Source: Thalassovita gelatinovora
GTDB lineage: Bacteria > Pseudomonadota > Alphaproteobacteria > Rhodobacterales > Rhodobacteraceae
Direction: 5' to 3'
DNA: 64,000 nucleotides
NCBI RefSeq assembly: GCF_001458355.1
Contig: NZ_CYSA01000023.1
Coordinates: 1 to 64,000, forward strand
Shown here: positions 41,901 through 50,103 of the stretch, in pieces
Layout: the number at the start of each line of letters is the position of its first letter
Numbering within the stretch: the first letter of the stretch is position 1
Position numbers and translations under genes: made by a program
The notes under the pieces: model-generated
What the model saw: only the letters and a program-made list of their open reading frames with translations
What the model was told of the DNA's origin: nothing
The model's database searches: none

Positions 41901-42419
41901 GCGCTGCGCACGGGGATTGCCAGCCTGAACCGCGAAGGCCGCGAACGGCTGCTGACCGCGTTTGAGCAGGTGAATAGCAATTTCGGCCTGTTGTTCCGGC
42001 ATCTGTTCGGCGGCGGCGAGGCCAATCTGGTGCTGGTCGAAAGCGACGATCCGCTGGACGCGGGCCTGGAAATCATGTGCCAGCCACCGGGCAAGAAATT
42101 GTCGACGCTGTCGCTTCTGTCGGGGGGCGAACAGACGCTGACCGCGATGGCGCTGATCTTTGCTGTGTTCCTGGCCAACCCGGCGCCGATCTGCGTTCTC
42201 GACGAGGTCGATGCGCCGCTGGATGATGCCAACGTGACCCGGTTCTGCGACCTGCTGGACGAAATGTGCCGCCGTACCGAAACCCGGTTCCTGATCATCA
42301 CCCACCACGCGGTGACGATGGCGCGGATGGACCGTTTGTTCGGGGTGACGATGCAGGAACAGGGCGTCAGCCAGTTGGTCAGTGTAGATCTGAAGAAGGC
42401 CGAACAGTTGGTGGCGTGA
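38964..42419 (+). CDS. smc: Chromosome segregation protein SMC
   Basis: A 1151-aa SMC ATPase that with ScpA/ScpB organises and segregates the chromosome. Walker A is GVVGPNGCGKSNLLEALRW; two long coiled coils (about 160-500 and 650-1000) flank the hinge, around PDYATAQSLPAGVTAL; the ABC signature is LSLLSGGEQTLTAMAL; and Walker B is PICVLDEVDAPLDDANV. No ATG fits: the family start (M-x-F-T-R-L-R-L-x-G-F) is a TTG at 38964, preceded by a weak AGG. The first clear start codon is therefore non-ATG, which may limit expression. Confidence 0.96.
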   Translation: MLFTRLRLTGFKSFVDPTDLMIKEGLTGVVGPNGCGKSNLLEALRWVMGENRPKAMRGGGMEDVIFAGASSRPARNFAEVGLIIDNSDRLAPAGFNDEDQLEIIRRITRDVGSAYKVNSKDVRARDVQMLFADASTGAHSPALVRQGQISELINAKPKSRRRILEEAAGISGLYQRRHEAELKLKGAEQNLSRVDDVVDQLASQLAQLDRQARQAARYRAIGEELRKAEGMLLYRRWREADEARLLAEEELRARVTAAAQAETLARQAAKDRQAKDDALPPLREEEAIAAAVLQRLEVQRDSLRDQESQALQTIQTLKNRILQLAKDIEREAGLNRDAGETIDRLEWEARELKKASEGHDDRLEAAAEAAREAASVLQDREADLSQQTEDVARLAARHQSAQRLLDDNRKTLTRSEAEAVKAREAVATAQSALTEAETRFEQAQEEEELALATAEHAEETLMEAETARAETQSREADVRGERSEAEGELNALRAEVTALAKLLERDTAEGGQILDRLQVEMGFEKALGAALADDLRAPQVDEDGPSGWTELPDYATAQSLPAGVTALSQHVSVPDVLARRMAQIGLIDPDDAVRLQPLLQPGQRLVSVEGDLWRWDGFRAWAEDAPSAAALRLQQLNRLEELKQQSEHANTRAEAARQAHEALSARLADLTRADQAARQARRDADRLVNEASRKLSRAEADRNLAESKLESLGLAVTRHEDEATEARARALEAERGLADLDDLDQARAAVEDVKMTVEAARLTMMTKRSAHDEVRREGEARLRRSQEVTKEISGWKHRLETAEKRSDELAERKLDSEEELRDASEAPEEIRIKREELGEAIAEADERRRKASDVLAEADSKLRAAEQAERDAERLASEAREARARSEARADAARETVAYAVERIEEDQQTTPEKLLEQIAVDPDAMPEANHVEADVNRLKRQRDALGAVNLRAEEDALEVREEHGNLIAEKSDLEEAIKALRTGIASLNREGRERLLTAFEQVNSNFGLLFRHLFGGGEANLVLVESDDPLDAGLEIMCQPPGKKLSTLSLLSGGEQTLTAMALIFAVFLANPAPICVLDEVDAPLDDANVTRFCDLLDEMCRRTETRFLIITHHAVTMARMDRLFGVTMQEQGVSQLVSVDLKKAEQLVA

Positions 42420-42446
42420 CGGCGCCGCCGCCCGCCGTCCCGTTTG

Positions 42447-42992
42447 TCAGAGCTTGATCAACCGGTCATTCATCGTCACCACGCCGTCCTGCACGATCTT
42501 GCACAGCAATCCGCGCAATCGCAGATGAACGTTTTCGCGGGTGGTGATCCAATCCTTGGCGGCAGCGCCGTAGCGGGCTTTCCATTTGACGCAAGCATCA
42601 TTGAACACGTCCGACACTTCGAGCACCGCCGTGCCGGCCTGCAACCGGCTGCCGACCGGTAGATTGCTGTAAGAACAATCCAGATCGGCGATGATGGGAT
42701 CGCCCGGATGCGGTTGCGTTTCGCGGTCCAGCCAGACCGCGTTCAGCACCCGAGTCGGCAGAATCGACACCTGAATGCGCGGATCGGGGCTGCCATCTGG
42801 CAGCTTCATCCAAGGCGATGTCATCCAGCGGTCGCCGGGAATGCCCTGATCGACGGTCAGGGTCAGTTCCGGCAGGAAATCGCGTTGCCCGAAGCCGGGA
42901 CGGCGGCACAGCATTTCAATCGGCGCATCGTCGCACGGCGCAGCGCGGATGTGATCGAGCGCGGCGGCAAGCTGGTCAGAGGTTGGTTGCAT
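42447..42992 (-). CDS. MOSC domain protein
   Basis: A 181-aa MOSC (molybdenum cofactor sulfurase C-terminal) domain protein. The conserved Cys is in NDACVKWKARYG; GIPGDRWM and LDCSYSNLPVGSRLQAGTAV are further MOSC blocks. Such proteins are thought to handle sulfur or bind molybdenum cofactor, as in YiiM/YcbX-type N-hydroxylated compound reduction. ATG 42992 overlaps the last base of the transglycosylase stop (TGATG), so translation is coupled to it. Precise role unknown. Confidence 0.85.
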   Translation of the reverse strand: MQPTSDQLAAALDHIRAAPCDDAPIEMLCRRPGFGQRDFLPELTLTVDQGIPGDRWMTSPWMKLPDGSPDPRIQVSILPTRVLNAVWLDRETQPHPGDPIIADLDCSYSNLPVGSRLQAGTAVLEVSDVFNDACVKWKARYGAAAKDWITTRENVHLRLRGLLCKIVQDGVVTMNDRLIKL

Positions 42993-44170
42993 CAGAGTTT
43001 CCCCAGCAGGTTTGTGGTCGGCCAGGCATCGGCGGGCAGGCCCAGACGTTTTTGTTCCGCCTGCACCGCGGCGCGGGTGCCAGCGCCCAGAATGCCGTCG
43101 ATCTTGCCGACGTCATGGCCGCGATTGGCGAGCTTTTTCTGGAGTTGTTTCATCTGTGCGCCGGACAGGACCGGGTCGGGATTGCCTGCATCGAATACCG
43201 GCGCACCCATCAGGCGGGTGCCGAAATAGGCTGCGGTCAGAACATAGGTAAAACTTTGATTCCATTCGAAATAGACATCGAAATTGGGATAGGCGACGAA
43301 GGCCGGACCGTTGCGCCCTTGCGGCAGGATCAGTTTCGCGGGCAGCCCCGGGGCCTGCCATTGGCCGGACCTTGGCTGCACCCCCATCGCCTGCCATTGC
43401 GACAGCGGCAGGGCGGTGTCGGTGCCGCTGAGCGACCAATCCATTTGGGCCGGAACCCGGACTTCCTGCAACCACGGTTCACCGGCGCGCCAGCCCAGAT
43501 GTTGCAGCATCTTGCCGCCCGACATCAGCGCATCGGGGGCGGAGGTTTTCAGCGATACATGGCCGTCGCCATCCCCGTCGACGCCGTTTTCCAGGATGTC
43601 CTTGGGCAGCATCTGCACCATGCCGATTTCTCCGGCCCAGGCCCCGGTGGTGCGAGCGGGATCGAAATCGCCACGGGCATAGAGATCGATCGCGGCCAGA
43701 ACCTGCGGCCGGAACAGATGCGGGCGGCGGCAATCATGCGCCAGCGTCACCAGCGCATTGGCGGTGTTGAAATCGCCCTGCACCGCGCCGAAATCGGTTT
43801 CAAACGCCCAGAAGGCCAGCAGCACGCCGGGGGAAACGCCGAAATCGCGTTCGATCCGGTCGAATGTGGATTGGTATTTCCGCGCGTTGGCTTGACCGTG
43901 ATCCATCCGGTTCTTCGAAATCAATCGCCGCGCGAAGGTGGTGAAATCCAGCGTGAACACACCTTGGCGGCGGTCGGCGGCGAGCGCGTTCTGATCCTGC
44001 CGGACCGAGGCGAAAAAGCCGTCGACCGTGGCCCGCGAATGGCCCTGGGCGATGGCGTCCTGTTTCAGCCCGGTGATAAATCCGGAAAAGCTGCCGCCGC
44101 AGGGAGTTTCGGCCAATGCCGGGCCTGTCAGGGTGGCGGCAAGAAGTAGGGCAGGGAGGGGAAAGCGCAT
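42992..44170 (-). CDS. Lytic murein transglycosylase (MltB type) with C-terminal peptidoglycan-binding domain
   Basis: A 392-aa exported protein: signal peptide (MRFPLPALLLAATLTGPALA), an SLT_2/MltB catalytic domain with the catalytic Glu in FWAFETDFG, YKLxD-like blocks replaced by GAWAGEIGMVQMLPKDI, and a C-terminal PG_binding_1 domain (LQKKLANRGHDVGKIDGILG then GTRAAVQAEQ). It cleaves glycan strands to 1,6-anhydro products in the periplasm. It overlaps the MOSC gene by one base. Confidence 0.92.
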   Translation of the reverse strand: MRFPLPALLLAATLTGPALAETPCGGSFSGFITGLKQDAIAQGHSRATVDGFFASVRQDQNALAADRRQGVFTLDFTTFARRLISKNRMDHGQANARKYQSTFDRIERDFGVSPGVLLAFWAFETDFGAVQGDFNTANALVTLAHDCRRPHLFRPQVLAAIDLYARGDFDPARTTGAWAGEIGMVQMLPKDILENGVDGDGDGHVSLKTSAPDALMSGGKMLQHLGWRAGEPWLQEVRVPAQMDWSLSGTDTALPLSQWQAMGVQPRSGQWQAPGLPAKLILPQGRNGPAFVAYPNFDVYFEWNQSFTYVLTAAYFGTRLMGAPVFDAGNPDPVLSGAQMKQLQKKLANRGHDVGKIDGILGAGTRAAVQAEQKRLGLPADAWPTTNLLGKL

Positions 44171-44231
44171 GAAATCCTCGGTATGAAAATGAGTGGGCTC
44201 AACCTAGCAGGATCGCCCCTTGCTGCAACCG

Positions 44232-45140
44232 TCAGAATGCAGCGGCCAGAACCGTCGTGATCAATACGCCCGCCAGCACCACCGACCAGCCGCGCCACAG
44301 GGCACGGGTGGCGGCGTCGATGTCATCGGGGCCGGGGTCAATCCGGCCCTCGGGATGGACATAAGGGTAATCGCGGCGTTCACCGTCATAGGAACGGGGA
44401 CCAGACAGGGCGACGTTCAGCGCGCGGGCCATCGCCGCTTCGGGCCAACCGGCATTGGGCGAGCGGTGCTGGCGCGCATCGGTCACGATCGCGGGCCAAT
44501 GGCGGAATACGCCGTGCGTCAGCGCGATCAGCAAAGCGGTCAAGCGGGCCGGGGCCAGATTCAGCAGGTCGTCGAACCGGGCGGCGGCCCAGCCGAAATC
44601 CTGATGCCGGGGGGTGCGGTAGCCGATCATGCTGTCGGCGGTATTGGTGATCTTGTACAGCAGCAGACCGGGAAGACCCAGAAGCGCGTACCAGAAAATC
44701 GGGGCGATGACGCCGTCGGAAAAATTTTCCGCTGCGCTTTCGATTGCGGCGCGGGTGATGGCGGGGCCGTCCATGTCGCTTGTATCGCGCCCGACGATCA
44801 TCGCCACGCACATCCGGCCGTCGCCTTCGGACAGGCGCAGCGCAGTGCCGACCGCCTTGACATGATCGACCAGCGACCGCTGCGCCAGCAGGATGGCGGC
44901 GATGACGATTTCGACCAAAGGGCCGAAGCGTGACAAAGCCCAACCCAGCAGCAGCGCGGCGCAGGCAAGCCCAACCATGGTGGCAATGCCGTTTCTGCGG
45001 CGCTGATCGCCGTGATTGAAGCGCTGATCGGCCCAGCCAACCGCGCGGCCCATCACAACGGCGGGATGCGGAAACCGTGACCACAGCCATTTCGGTTCCC
45101 CCATCGCGGCGTCCAGAAGCATGGCCAGAAACAGGGTCAT
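44232..45140 (-). CDS. cobD: Adenosylcobinamide-phosphate synthase (CobD/CbiB)
   Basis: A 302-aa inner-membrane enzyme that attaches (R)-1-amino-2-propanol phosphate to adenosylcobyric acid. It starts at ATG 45140 ([18 protein letters not shown]), not at the open frame to 45446. Typical CbiB blocks are [32 protein letters not shown] then [14 protein letters not shown], and [20 protein letters not shown] then ARFDDLLNL. Several hydrophobic helices. The start overlaps the cobC stop by four bases, consistent with the pair making and using the amino-propanol precursor. Confidence 0.95.
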   Translation of the reverse strand: MTLFLAMLLDAAMGEPKWLWSRFPHPAVVMGRAVGWADQRFNHGDQRRRNGIATMVGLACAALLLGWALSRFGPLVEIVIAAILLAQRSLVDHVKAVGTALRLSEGDGRMCVAMIVGRDTSDMDGPAITRAAIESAAENFSDGVIAPIFWYALLGLPGLLLYKITNTADSMIGYRTPRHQDFGWAAARFDDLLNLAPARLTALLIALTHGVFRHWPAIVTDARQHRSPNAGWPEAAMARALNVALSGPRSYDGERRDYPYVHPEGRIDPGPDDIDAATRALWRGWSVVLAGVLITTVLAAAF

Positions 45141-46075
45141 AGCGCGGCCTCGATCCGGGCCCATTGATCCGGGGCGGGCAGGCCGAGACGGATCAGGTTG
45201 TCGGAATAGGGAAAGATGCGGGTCCAGATATGGGCCTTTGCCAGCCGGTCCTGCCAATGTTGTGCGTGATCGACCCGGTAAAGCCGGAACAATGAGGTGC
45301 CGCCAGCAAGTTGCGCCCCGGCGCCGGTCATCCGTGTATCGAGTCGCGCGGCGTCTGCGGTCAGCCGTTGGCGGGTTGCGTTGGCCCAATCGGGATCGGT
45401 CAGGGCGCGGCGGCCTAGGATCAGCGCCGGTCCGGCCACTGGCCACGGGCCGAGCCTCTGCGACAGTTGGTCGATCAAGGTGGGGTCGCCGATGGCAAAG
45501 CCCAGCCGCAACCCGGCCAGACCCCAGAATTTACCGAAGCTTTTCAGGATCAGCGTGCCGGGGGTGGTGGCGCGGCAGATCAGGGACCGGTCGGGGGCCA
45601 CATCGCAGAAGCTTTCGTCGATCACCTGCAGGTCATGGCCGCCGGTTTCGCCATCCTGCCAATCACCGGTCGGGTTGTTGGGATGCACCACGACGCGGGC
45701 GGTCGGGTTTTGGTCCGACACCTGCCAGCCTTCGGCGGTGAAGGCGGCGGCGTGTTCGTTATAGGTGGGGGCGGGAATGTCGACCGTGCCGGGTGGGCGC
45801 AGCGCCGGAATGCGGGCGATCAGCGAGGACGCGCCGGGGGCGGCCAGAATGGCGGCACCATCGGGGACATGCCAGAAGCTTTTTGCCGCGCGGATAAGTG
45901 CCTGTTGCGCGGTGGCATCGGGCAGGGCGGTCCATGCGTCATCGGGAATGTCGGCAACCGGATAGGGCACCGGGTTGATGCCGGTCGACAGGTCGATCCA
46001 GTCGGCACGCGCACCGCCATAGCGTGCTGCGGCCGCATCGAGGCCGCCGCCATGATCGCGTTTTGGCTGGGCCAC
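45137..46075 (-). CDS. cobC: Threonine-phosphate decarboxylase (CobC; CobD in Salmonella naming)
   Basis: A 312-aa fold-type I PLP enzyme that decarboxylates L-threonine O-3-phosphate to the aminopropanol phosphate used by the next gene. Landmarks are [31 protein letters not shown], the PLP Lys in [19 protein letters not shown], and the C-terminal [15 protein letters not shown]. The start is GTG 46075, one base after the DUF1636 stop. The name follows Pseudomonas/Rhodobacter usage. Confidence 0.94.
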   Translation of the reverse strand: MAQPKRDHGGGLDAAAARYGGARADWIDLSTGINPVPYPVADIPDDAWTALPDATAQQALIRAAKSFWHVPDGAAILAAPGASSLIARIPALRPPGTVDIPAPTYNEHAAAFTAEGWQVSDQNPTARVVVHPNNPTGDWQDGETGGHDLQVIDESFCDVAPDRSLICRATTPGTLILKSFGKFWGLAGLRLGFAIGDPTLIDQLSQRLGPWPVAGPALILGRRALTDPDWANATRQRLTADAARLDTRMTGAGAQLAGGTSLFRLYRVDHAQHWQDRLAKAHIWTRIFPYSDNLIRLGLPAPDQWARIEAAL

Positions 46076-46076
46076 G

Positions 46077-46454
46077 TCAGGACCCCTTGGGCAGCGGCGG
46101 ATGGCGGGTGACGAAATGGCCCTTCACCCCTTGCGGCCATTGCCGGAACGGAACCTGTCCGGTGTCGCTTTGGGCGTGCAGGGCGGCATAATCGACGATC
46201 GCCTGCGCCGCGCCTTCTTCTTCGGGGTCGAACCGGCCCAGCGTATAGTTGAGCTTGCCTTCGGCCTGAATGGCGATGTTACAGCCGTGGCCGCATCCCA
46301 TCAGGCACGACACCCGCCGGGTTTGAATATCCGGGTTGGTTTCGGCCAGGGCTTCGACCTTTGCGGCCAGCGCTTCGCCATCGGTGCAAGGCGCGGTGGT
46401 GGCATCCCAGCCGTCGCGTTTGCAGGTGTCACAGATCGTAATCCAACTGGTCAT
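46077..46454 (-). CDS. DUF1636 protein, putative Cys-rich metal or Fe-S protein linked to cobalamin genes
   Basis: A 125-aa protein with two Cys groups: ICDTCKRDGWDATTAPC near the start and SCLMGCGHGCNIA in the middle. The spacing resembles thioredoxin-like [2Fe-2S] ferredoxins and DUF1636 proteins, which are often encoded with cobalamin genes. It is the first gene of the cobD-cobC group and overlaps none of it (one-base gap to cobC). It could donate electrons for cobalt reduction or deliver metal; both are inference. Confidence 0.82.
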   Translation of the reverse strand: MTSWITICDTCKRDGWDATTAPCTDGEALAAKVEALAETNPDIQTRRVSCLMGCGHGCNIAIQAEGKLNYTLGRFDPEEEGAAQAIVDYAALHAQSDTGQVPFRQWPQGVKGHFVTRHPPLPKGS

Positions 46455-46581
46455 TCAGACGCTTCCTTTTGGCGCAGAGAAAACGGATTCCTGCCAAAAG
46501 CACAAGCGGGGAGGAGGCGAAAATGTCCAATCACCGATCATATGCGGTCTGTCGCGCCAAATGTCGGGCGGCACGCGGCTG

Positions 46582-47577
46582 TTATAGCGCGGTGGCAGAC
46601 AGGGTTTCGCGCCGATGCGGTTCGGTGTGGTCCAGAACCGGGTTAATCGGGAGGATCCGGTGCGGATTGATGCCATCATGGCTGTAGTGATAATGCCGAA
46701 TGATATGATCGAAACGGGTGGTCGCGGCGACGCCGGGCCATTGGTACAATTCGCGGGTATAGGCCCACAGGTTGGGATAATCGATCAGCCGTTTGCGGTT
46801 GCATTTGAAATGCAGGTGATAGACCGGATCGAAGCGGATCAGGGTGGTGAACAGCCGCCAATCGGCTTCGGTGAGGGTGTCGCCCAGCAGATAGCGATGT
46901 GTTGAAAGCCGCTGTTCCAACCAATCCAGCGTGTCGAAAAGCGGCCCCACCGCGGCGTCATACGCGGCTTGGCTGGTGGCAAACCCCGCCTTGTAGACGC
47001 CGTTATTGACGTCGTCATAGATGCGCGCATTGATCCGGTCGATATCGGCGTGCAGGTCTTGCGGCCAGTAATCGGCGTGATTGCCGGTCAGTTCGTTGAA
47101 GGCCGAATTGAACATGCGGATGATTTCGGAGCTTTCGTTCGACACGATGGTGTTGGTCTGGGTGTCCCACAGGACCGGCACCGTGACCCGCCCGGAAATA
47201 TCGGGGTTTGCCCGGATATAGACATCGCGCAGGAACGGGAGCGCGAAAAGCCGGTCGCCGGTGGTGCCGGGGAAATCGGTCTGAAAGGTCCAGCCGTCGG
47301 ACAACATGTCAGGATGCACGACCGAAACACCGATATGATCGTCCAGCCCTTTGAGGGTGCGGAAAATAAGCGTGCGATGGGCCCATGGGCAGGCATAGGA
47401 GACATAGAGGTGATAGCGCCCCGATTCGGCCTTGAAGCCGCCGATGCCGCTGGGGCCGGGGCTGCCGTCGGCGGTGATCCAGTTGCGGAACGACGCGGTC
47501 GAACGCACGAAGGCGCCACCGGTTTTGCCGGTATCGTACCAGGTGTCGTGCCAGGTGCCGTTGATCAATTGTCCCAT
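46582..47577 (-). CDS. Glutathionyl-hydroquinone reductase (Xi-class GST, YqjG-like)
   Basis: A 331-aa Xi-class GST that reduces glutathionyl-hydroquinones. The catalytic Cys63 is in SYACPWAHRTL; VPVLWDTQTNTIVSNESSEI is the GSH-binding block; YDDVNNGVYKAGFATSQ and ADWRLFTTLIRFDPVYHLHF complete the family pattern. ATG 47577 with AAGGAG upstream gives the family N-terminus; the 75 extra residues of the open frame to 47802 are not used. It diverges from the cbiX group. Confidence 0.94.
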   Translation of the reverse strand: MGQLINGTWHDTWYDTGKTGGAFVRSTASFRNWITADGSPGPSGIGGFKAESGRYHLYVSYACPWAHRTLIFRTLKGLDDHIGVSVVHPDMLSDGWTFQTDFPGTTGDRLFALPFLRDVYIRANPDISGRVTVPVLWDTQTNTIVSNESSEIIRMFNSAFNELTGNHADYWPQDLHADIDRINARIYDDVNNGVYKAGFATSQAAYDAAVGPLFDTLDWLEQRLSTHRYLLGDTLTEADWRLFTTLIRFDPVYHLHFKCNRKRLIDYPNLWAYTRELYQWPGVAATTRFDHIIRHYHYSHDGINPHRILPINPVLDHTEPHRRETLSATAL

Positions 47578-47878
47578 TCCGCGTCTCCTTGTGTGCTGCT
47601 TACCTAGTGGGTTCGGGCCGGGCCGGAAACCGGCAGGAAAGCGCAGAATGGTTGCGATTGTGCACATCGTGTCAGCACGCGGGCGCAATTCACGACCGCA
47701 AGGGTGTTTCCGCAATTGCGCAGGGGGAACCGGGACGATTATACCTGACACCGACGAAGCCCCATGGAGGGCCGGAGAGGTGGGCTTGTGCGATCGACCC
47801 AATCAGGGGATCAGGGCAAGCGTCGTCAGGTGTCTGAAAGGGCATCCTCTCTTCGACAGGTTGAGACAGGAGAGAGAC
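47578..47878 (+). promoter_or_regulatory. 301-bp leader region before the cbiX group, with potential alternative hairpins
   Basis: No gene is supported. GCGCAATT (47683-47690) pairs with AATTGCGC (47714-47721). Further on ACCTGAC (47743-47749) can pair with GTCAGGT (47825-47831), while overlapping GACACC (47747-47752) can pair with GGTGTC (47829-47834); the last two are mutually exclusive. The cobalamin B12-box blocks are absent, so this is not a canonical B12 riboswitch. Confidence 0.4.
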
Positions 47879-48103
47879 ATGAAAATTTTCTATGCAATTG
47901 CGGTTATCGTCTGGGCCGGTCAGGCCGCCGCGCATCCGGGGCATCTGGCCGAGGTTGCAGGTCACGGGCATTGGTTGGCAGGGGTCGCCATTGGGGCGGC
48001 CATTGCGATCGGCCTGTGGGCCGGATTGAAGGGCAAACCCGCGACTGACGCGGAAACGGATGACTCCGACGACGCCCCCGAAGAAGAACTTCAGGACGCC
48101 TGA
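47879..48103 (+). CDS. Small His-containing membrane or secreted protein (DUF6732-like)
   Basis: A 74-aa protein with an N-terminal signal or membrane helix (MKIFYAIAVIVWAGQAAA), then HPGHLAEVAGHGHW, a second hydrophobic segment (LAGVAIGAAIAIGLWAGL) and an acidic tail (DDSDDAPEEELQD). Four closely spaced His after the signal region suggest metal binding on the periplasmic side, as in HupE/UreJ-type nickel/cobalt permease N-termini. CAGGAGAGAGAC gives the ribosome site. It is three bases upstream of cbiX, so a role in cobalt handling is likely. I recall DUF6732 for such proteins, but am not certain. Confidence 0.72.
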   Translation: MKIFYAIAVIVWAGQAAAHPGHLAEVAGHGHWLAGVAIGAAIAIGLWAGLKGKPATDAETDDSDDAPEEELQDA

Positions 48104-48106
48104 GGG

Positions 48107-49321
48107 ATGACGAAAATCGGAGTGATGATCTGCGGCCACGGGTCCCGCAGCCAAGCGGCTGTGGATGAATTCAGCGTGTTGGCGGAAAAGCTGCCCGCGT
48201 TGTTGCCCGACGATTGGGATGTGGAATACGGCTATCTGGAATTTGCCAATCCGGTGATCCGCGACGGTCTGGACCGGTTGCGGCAGAACGGCTGTGACAG
48301 GATTCTTGCGGTGCCGGGGATGTTGTTCGCCGCGATGCACGCGAAAAACGATATCCCGACGGTATTGAATAGCTATGCCGCCAAGCACGGCATCGAGATT
48401 TCCTATGGCCGCGAATTGGGGGTGGACCCCAAGATGATCGCCGCAGCAGGGGCGCGGATCCAAGACGCGGTCGCACGCGCCAATGCCGATCTGGGCGAGG
48501 TGGCGTTGCATGACACTTGTCTGGTGGTGATCGGGCGCGGCGCGTCGGACCCGGATGCCAATGGCAACGTGTCCAAGATTGCCCGCATGCTGCAGGAAGG
48601 CATGGGGTTTGGTTGGCTTGAGGTGGGCTATTCCGGGGTGACGTTCCCGTTGGTCGAACCGTGCCTGAACCATGCTGCGAAGCTGGGGTACAAGCGGATC
48701 ATCGTGTTCCCCTATTTCCTGTTCACCGGCATCCTGATCGACCGCATATATGGTTTCACCGATCAGGTCGCGGCGCGGCATCCGGATATCCAGTTCGTCA
48801 AGGCGGGGTACCTGAACGATCATCCCAAGGTATTGGAAACCTTTGCCGAACGGGTGAAGGAACAATTGAGCGATGCGCCGCCGCCCAATTGCGGGATTTG
48901 CGGGTATCGCAGCCAGGTTTTGGGGCTGGAGGATGGTGCGGTCCGGCGGATCGATCCGGCCGACCGGGCCGGGCATCCCGCCTTTGGTGATGTGCCGCCA
49001 GCGGTGTGCGTTTTGTGCAAATACCGCGTCGAGGTTCTGGGATTCGAAGCCGAGGTTGGCGCGGTGCAGGAAAGCCATCATCACCATGTCGAAGGTCAGG
49101 GCGCCAGTGCGCCGGGATCGAACGTGGCCGATTGTGCGCTGTGCGATACGTTTTGCACCGGGGAATGCCGGTTGCAGGTGGGGCACCATCACCATCACGA
49201 CCATGATCATGATCACGGGCATCATCACGACCATGACCATGCCCACGATCACGCGCATCCCGAATATCCCCATGCCGACCACCCGCTTGGGCCGGAAAGC
49301 GCACGCAAGCACCGGCATTGA
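48107..49321 (+). CDS. cbiX: Sirohydrochlorin cobaltochelatase CbiX, long form with Cys motifs and His-rich tail
   Basis: A 404-aa class II chelatase that inserts Co(II) into sirohydrochlorin. Two CbiX halves are visible, each with a metal-site His: MICGHGSR at the N-terminus, then PGMLFAAMHAKNDIP, and the second half with VIGRGASDPDANGN and FPYFLFTGILIDRIYG. After residue 260 come three Cys groups, CGIC (262-265), CVLC (301-304) and CALCDTFCTGEC (343-354), which could hold an Fe-S cluster. A His/Asp tail follows (HHHHHDHDHDHGHHHDHD and on to about 390). GAGGG precedes ATG 48107. It begins the plus-strand cob operon with the small His protein, then cobH and cobL. Confidence 0.92.
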   Translation: MTKIGVMICGHGSRSQAAVDEFSVLAEKLPALLPDDWDVEYGYLEFANPVIRDGLDRLRQNGCDRILAVPGMLFAAMHAKNDIPTVLNSYAAKHGIEISYGRELGVDPKMIAAAGARIQDAVARANADLGEVALHDTCLVVIGRGASDPDANGNVSKIARMLQEGMGFGWLEVGYSGVTFPLVEPCLNHAAKLGYKRIIVFPYFLFTGILIDRIYGFTDQVAARHPDIQFVKAGYLNDHPKVLETFAERVKEQLSDAPPPNCGICGYRSQVLGLEDGAVRRIDPADRAGHPAFGDVPPAVCVLCKYRVEVLGFEAEVGAVQESHHHHVEGQGASAPGSNVADCALCDTFCTGECRLQVGHHHHHDHDHDHGHHHDHDHAHDHAHPEYPHADHPLGPESARKHRH

Positions 49322-49375
49322 TTCCATTGCAAAGCCCGTCCGGGTTTTGCCTTATGCATCGACCCCTTACGGCGC

Positions 49376-49395
49376 TTCCCCCGGTCCCGGGGGAA
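49376..49395 (+). promoter_or_regulatory. Hairpin in the cbiX-cobH gap
   Basis: TTCCCCCGG (49376-49384) and CCGGGGGAA (49387-49395) pair perfectly around two bases, 24 bp before the cobH start. No T tract follows. It may stabilise upstream mRNA or reduce downstream expression. Confidence 0.5.
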
Positions 49396-49419
49396 GGCCC
49401 CCAACGGAGACCGAGCGCC

Positions 49420-50055
49420 ATGCGGCCCTATGAAAAGACCCCTTCGGCGATTTATGCGCAGTCCTTTGCGACGGTGCGCAAAGAGGCGCGTCTGGACCGG
49501 TTCGACCCAGGGATGCAGGCGCTGGCGATCCGGCTGATCCATGCCTGTGGCATGGTGGAAATTGCCGACCGGCTGGCGTTTTCCAAAGCGGCCTATGCGG
49601 CGGGGCACGAAGCGTTGCGGCGTGGTGCGCCGGTGCTGTGCGATTGTGAAATGGTCGGGTCAGGGATCATCCGACGCTATCTGCCCGCCGGGAACGAGGT
49701 GGTGGTGACGTTGAATGATCCGCGTGTTCCGGGCATCGCGGCAGCAATCGGCAATACCCGGTCGGCGGCGGCGGTGGAGCTGTGGGCCGACCGGCTGGAC
49801 GGCGCGGTGGTGGCGGTGGGCAATGCACCGACGGCGCTGTTTCACCTGTTGGAACTGCTGGACGAAGGTGCGCCGAAACCGGCTTTGATCCTGGGCTTCC
49901 CGGTTGGGTTCGTGGGTGCTGCGGAAAGCAAGGCGGAACTGGCGGCGCGTCCGCGCGGGTGCGAATTCGTGGCGCTGCGGGGACGGCGCGGCGGTTCGGC
50001 GATTGCGTCGGCGGCGGTGAATGCGTTGTCTGCCGGATTGCCGGAGGAGGCGTGA
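49420..50055 (+). CDS. cobH: Precorrin-8X methylmutase
   Basis: A 211-aa CobH/CbiC that moves the methyl group from C-11 to C-12 to form hydrogenobyrinic acid. The start MRPYEKTPSAIYAQSF matches the family; further blocks are RLIHACGMVEIADRLAFS (catalytic His), APVLCDCEMVGSGI, AAAVELWADRLDGAVVAVGN then APTALFHLLEL, and LILGFPVGFVGAAESK. GGAG stands nine bases upstream of ATG 49420; upstream in-frame Mets at 49318 and 49354 would add non-family residues. Confidence 0.95.
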   Translation: MRPYEKTPSAIYAQSFATVRKEARLDRFDPGMQALAIRLIHACGMVEIADRLAFSKAAYAAGHEALRRGAPVLCDCEMVGSGIIRRYLPAGNEVVVTLNDPRVPGIAAAIGNTRSAAAVELWADRLDGAVVAVGNAPTALFHLLELLDEGAPKPALILGFPVGFVGAAESKAELAARPRGCEFVALRGRRGGSAIASAAVNALSAGLPEEA

Positions 50056-50069
50056 TGCGCGGGGCAAGT

Positions 50070-50092
50070 GCGTATTTGAAGAACGATGAAAC
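50070..50092 (+). repeat. Intergenic 23-nt repeat, copy 6, leading into the cobL ribosome site
   Basis: GCGTATTT, GAAG, AACGATGAAAC, then GGGAGG, which is the Shine-Dalgarno sequence of cobL (ATG 50104). Confidence 0.65.
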
Positions 50093-50103
50093 GGGAGGTG
50101 CCT

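Noticed and set aside
47578-47878. Second cobalamin riboswitch before the cbiX group
   Set aside because: The B12 box and the CAGGAGACCTGCC-type closing block are absent on both strands.
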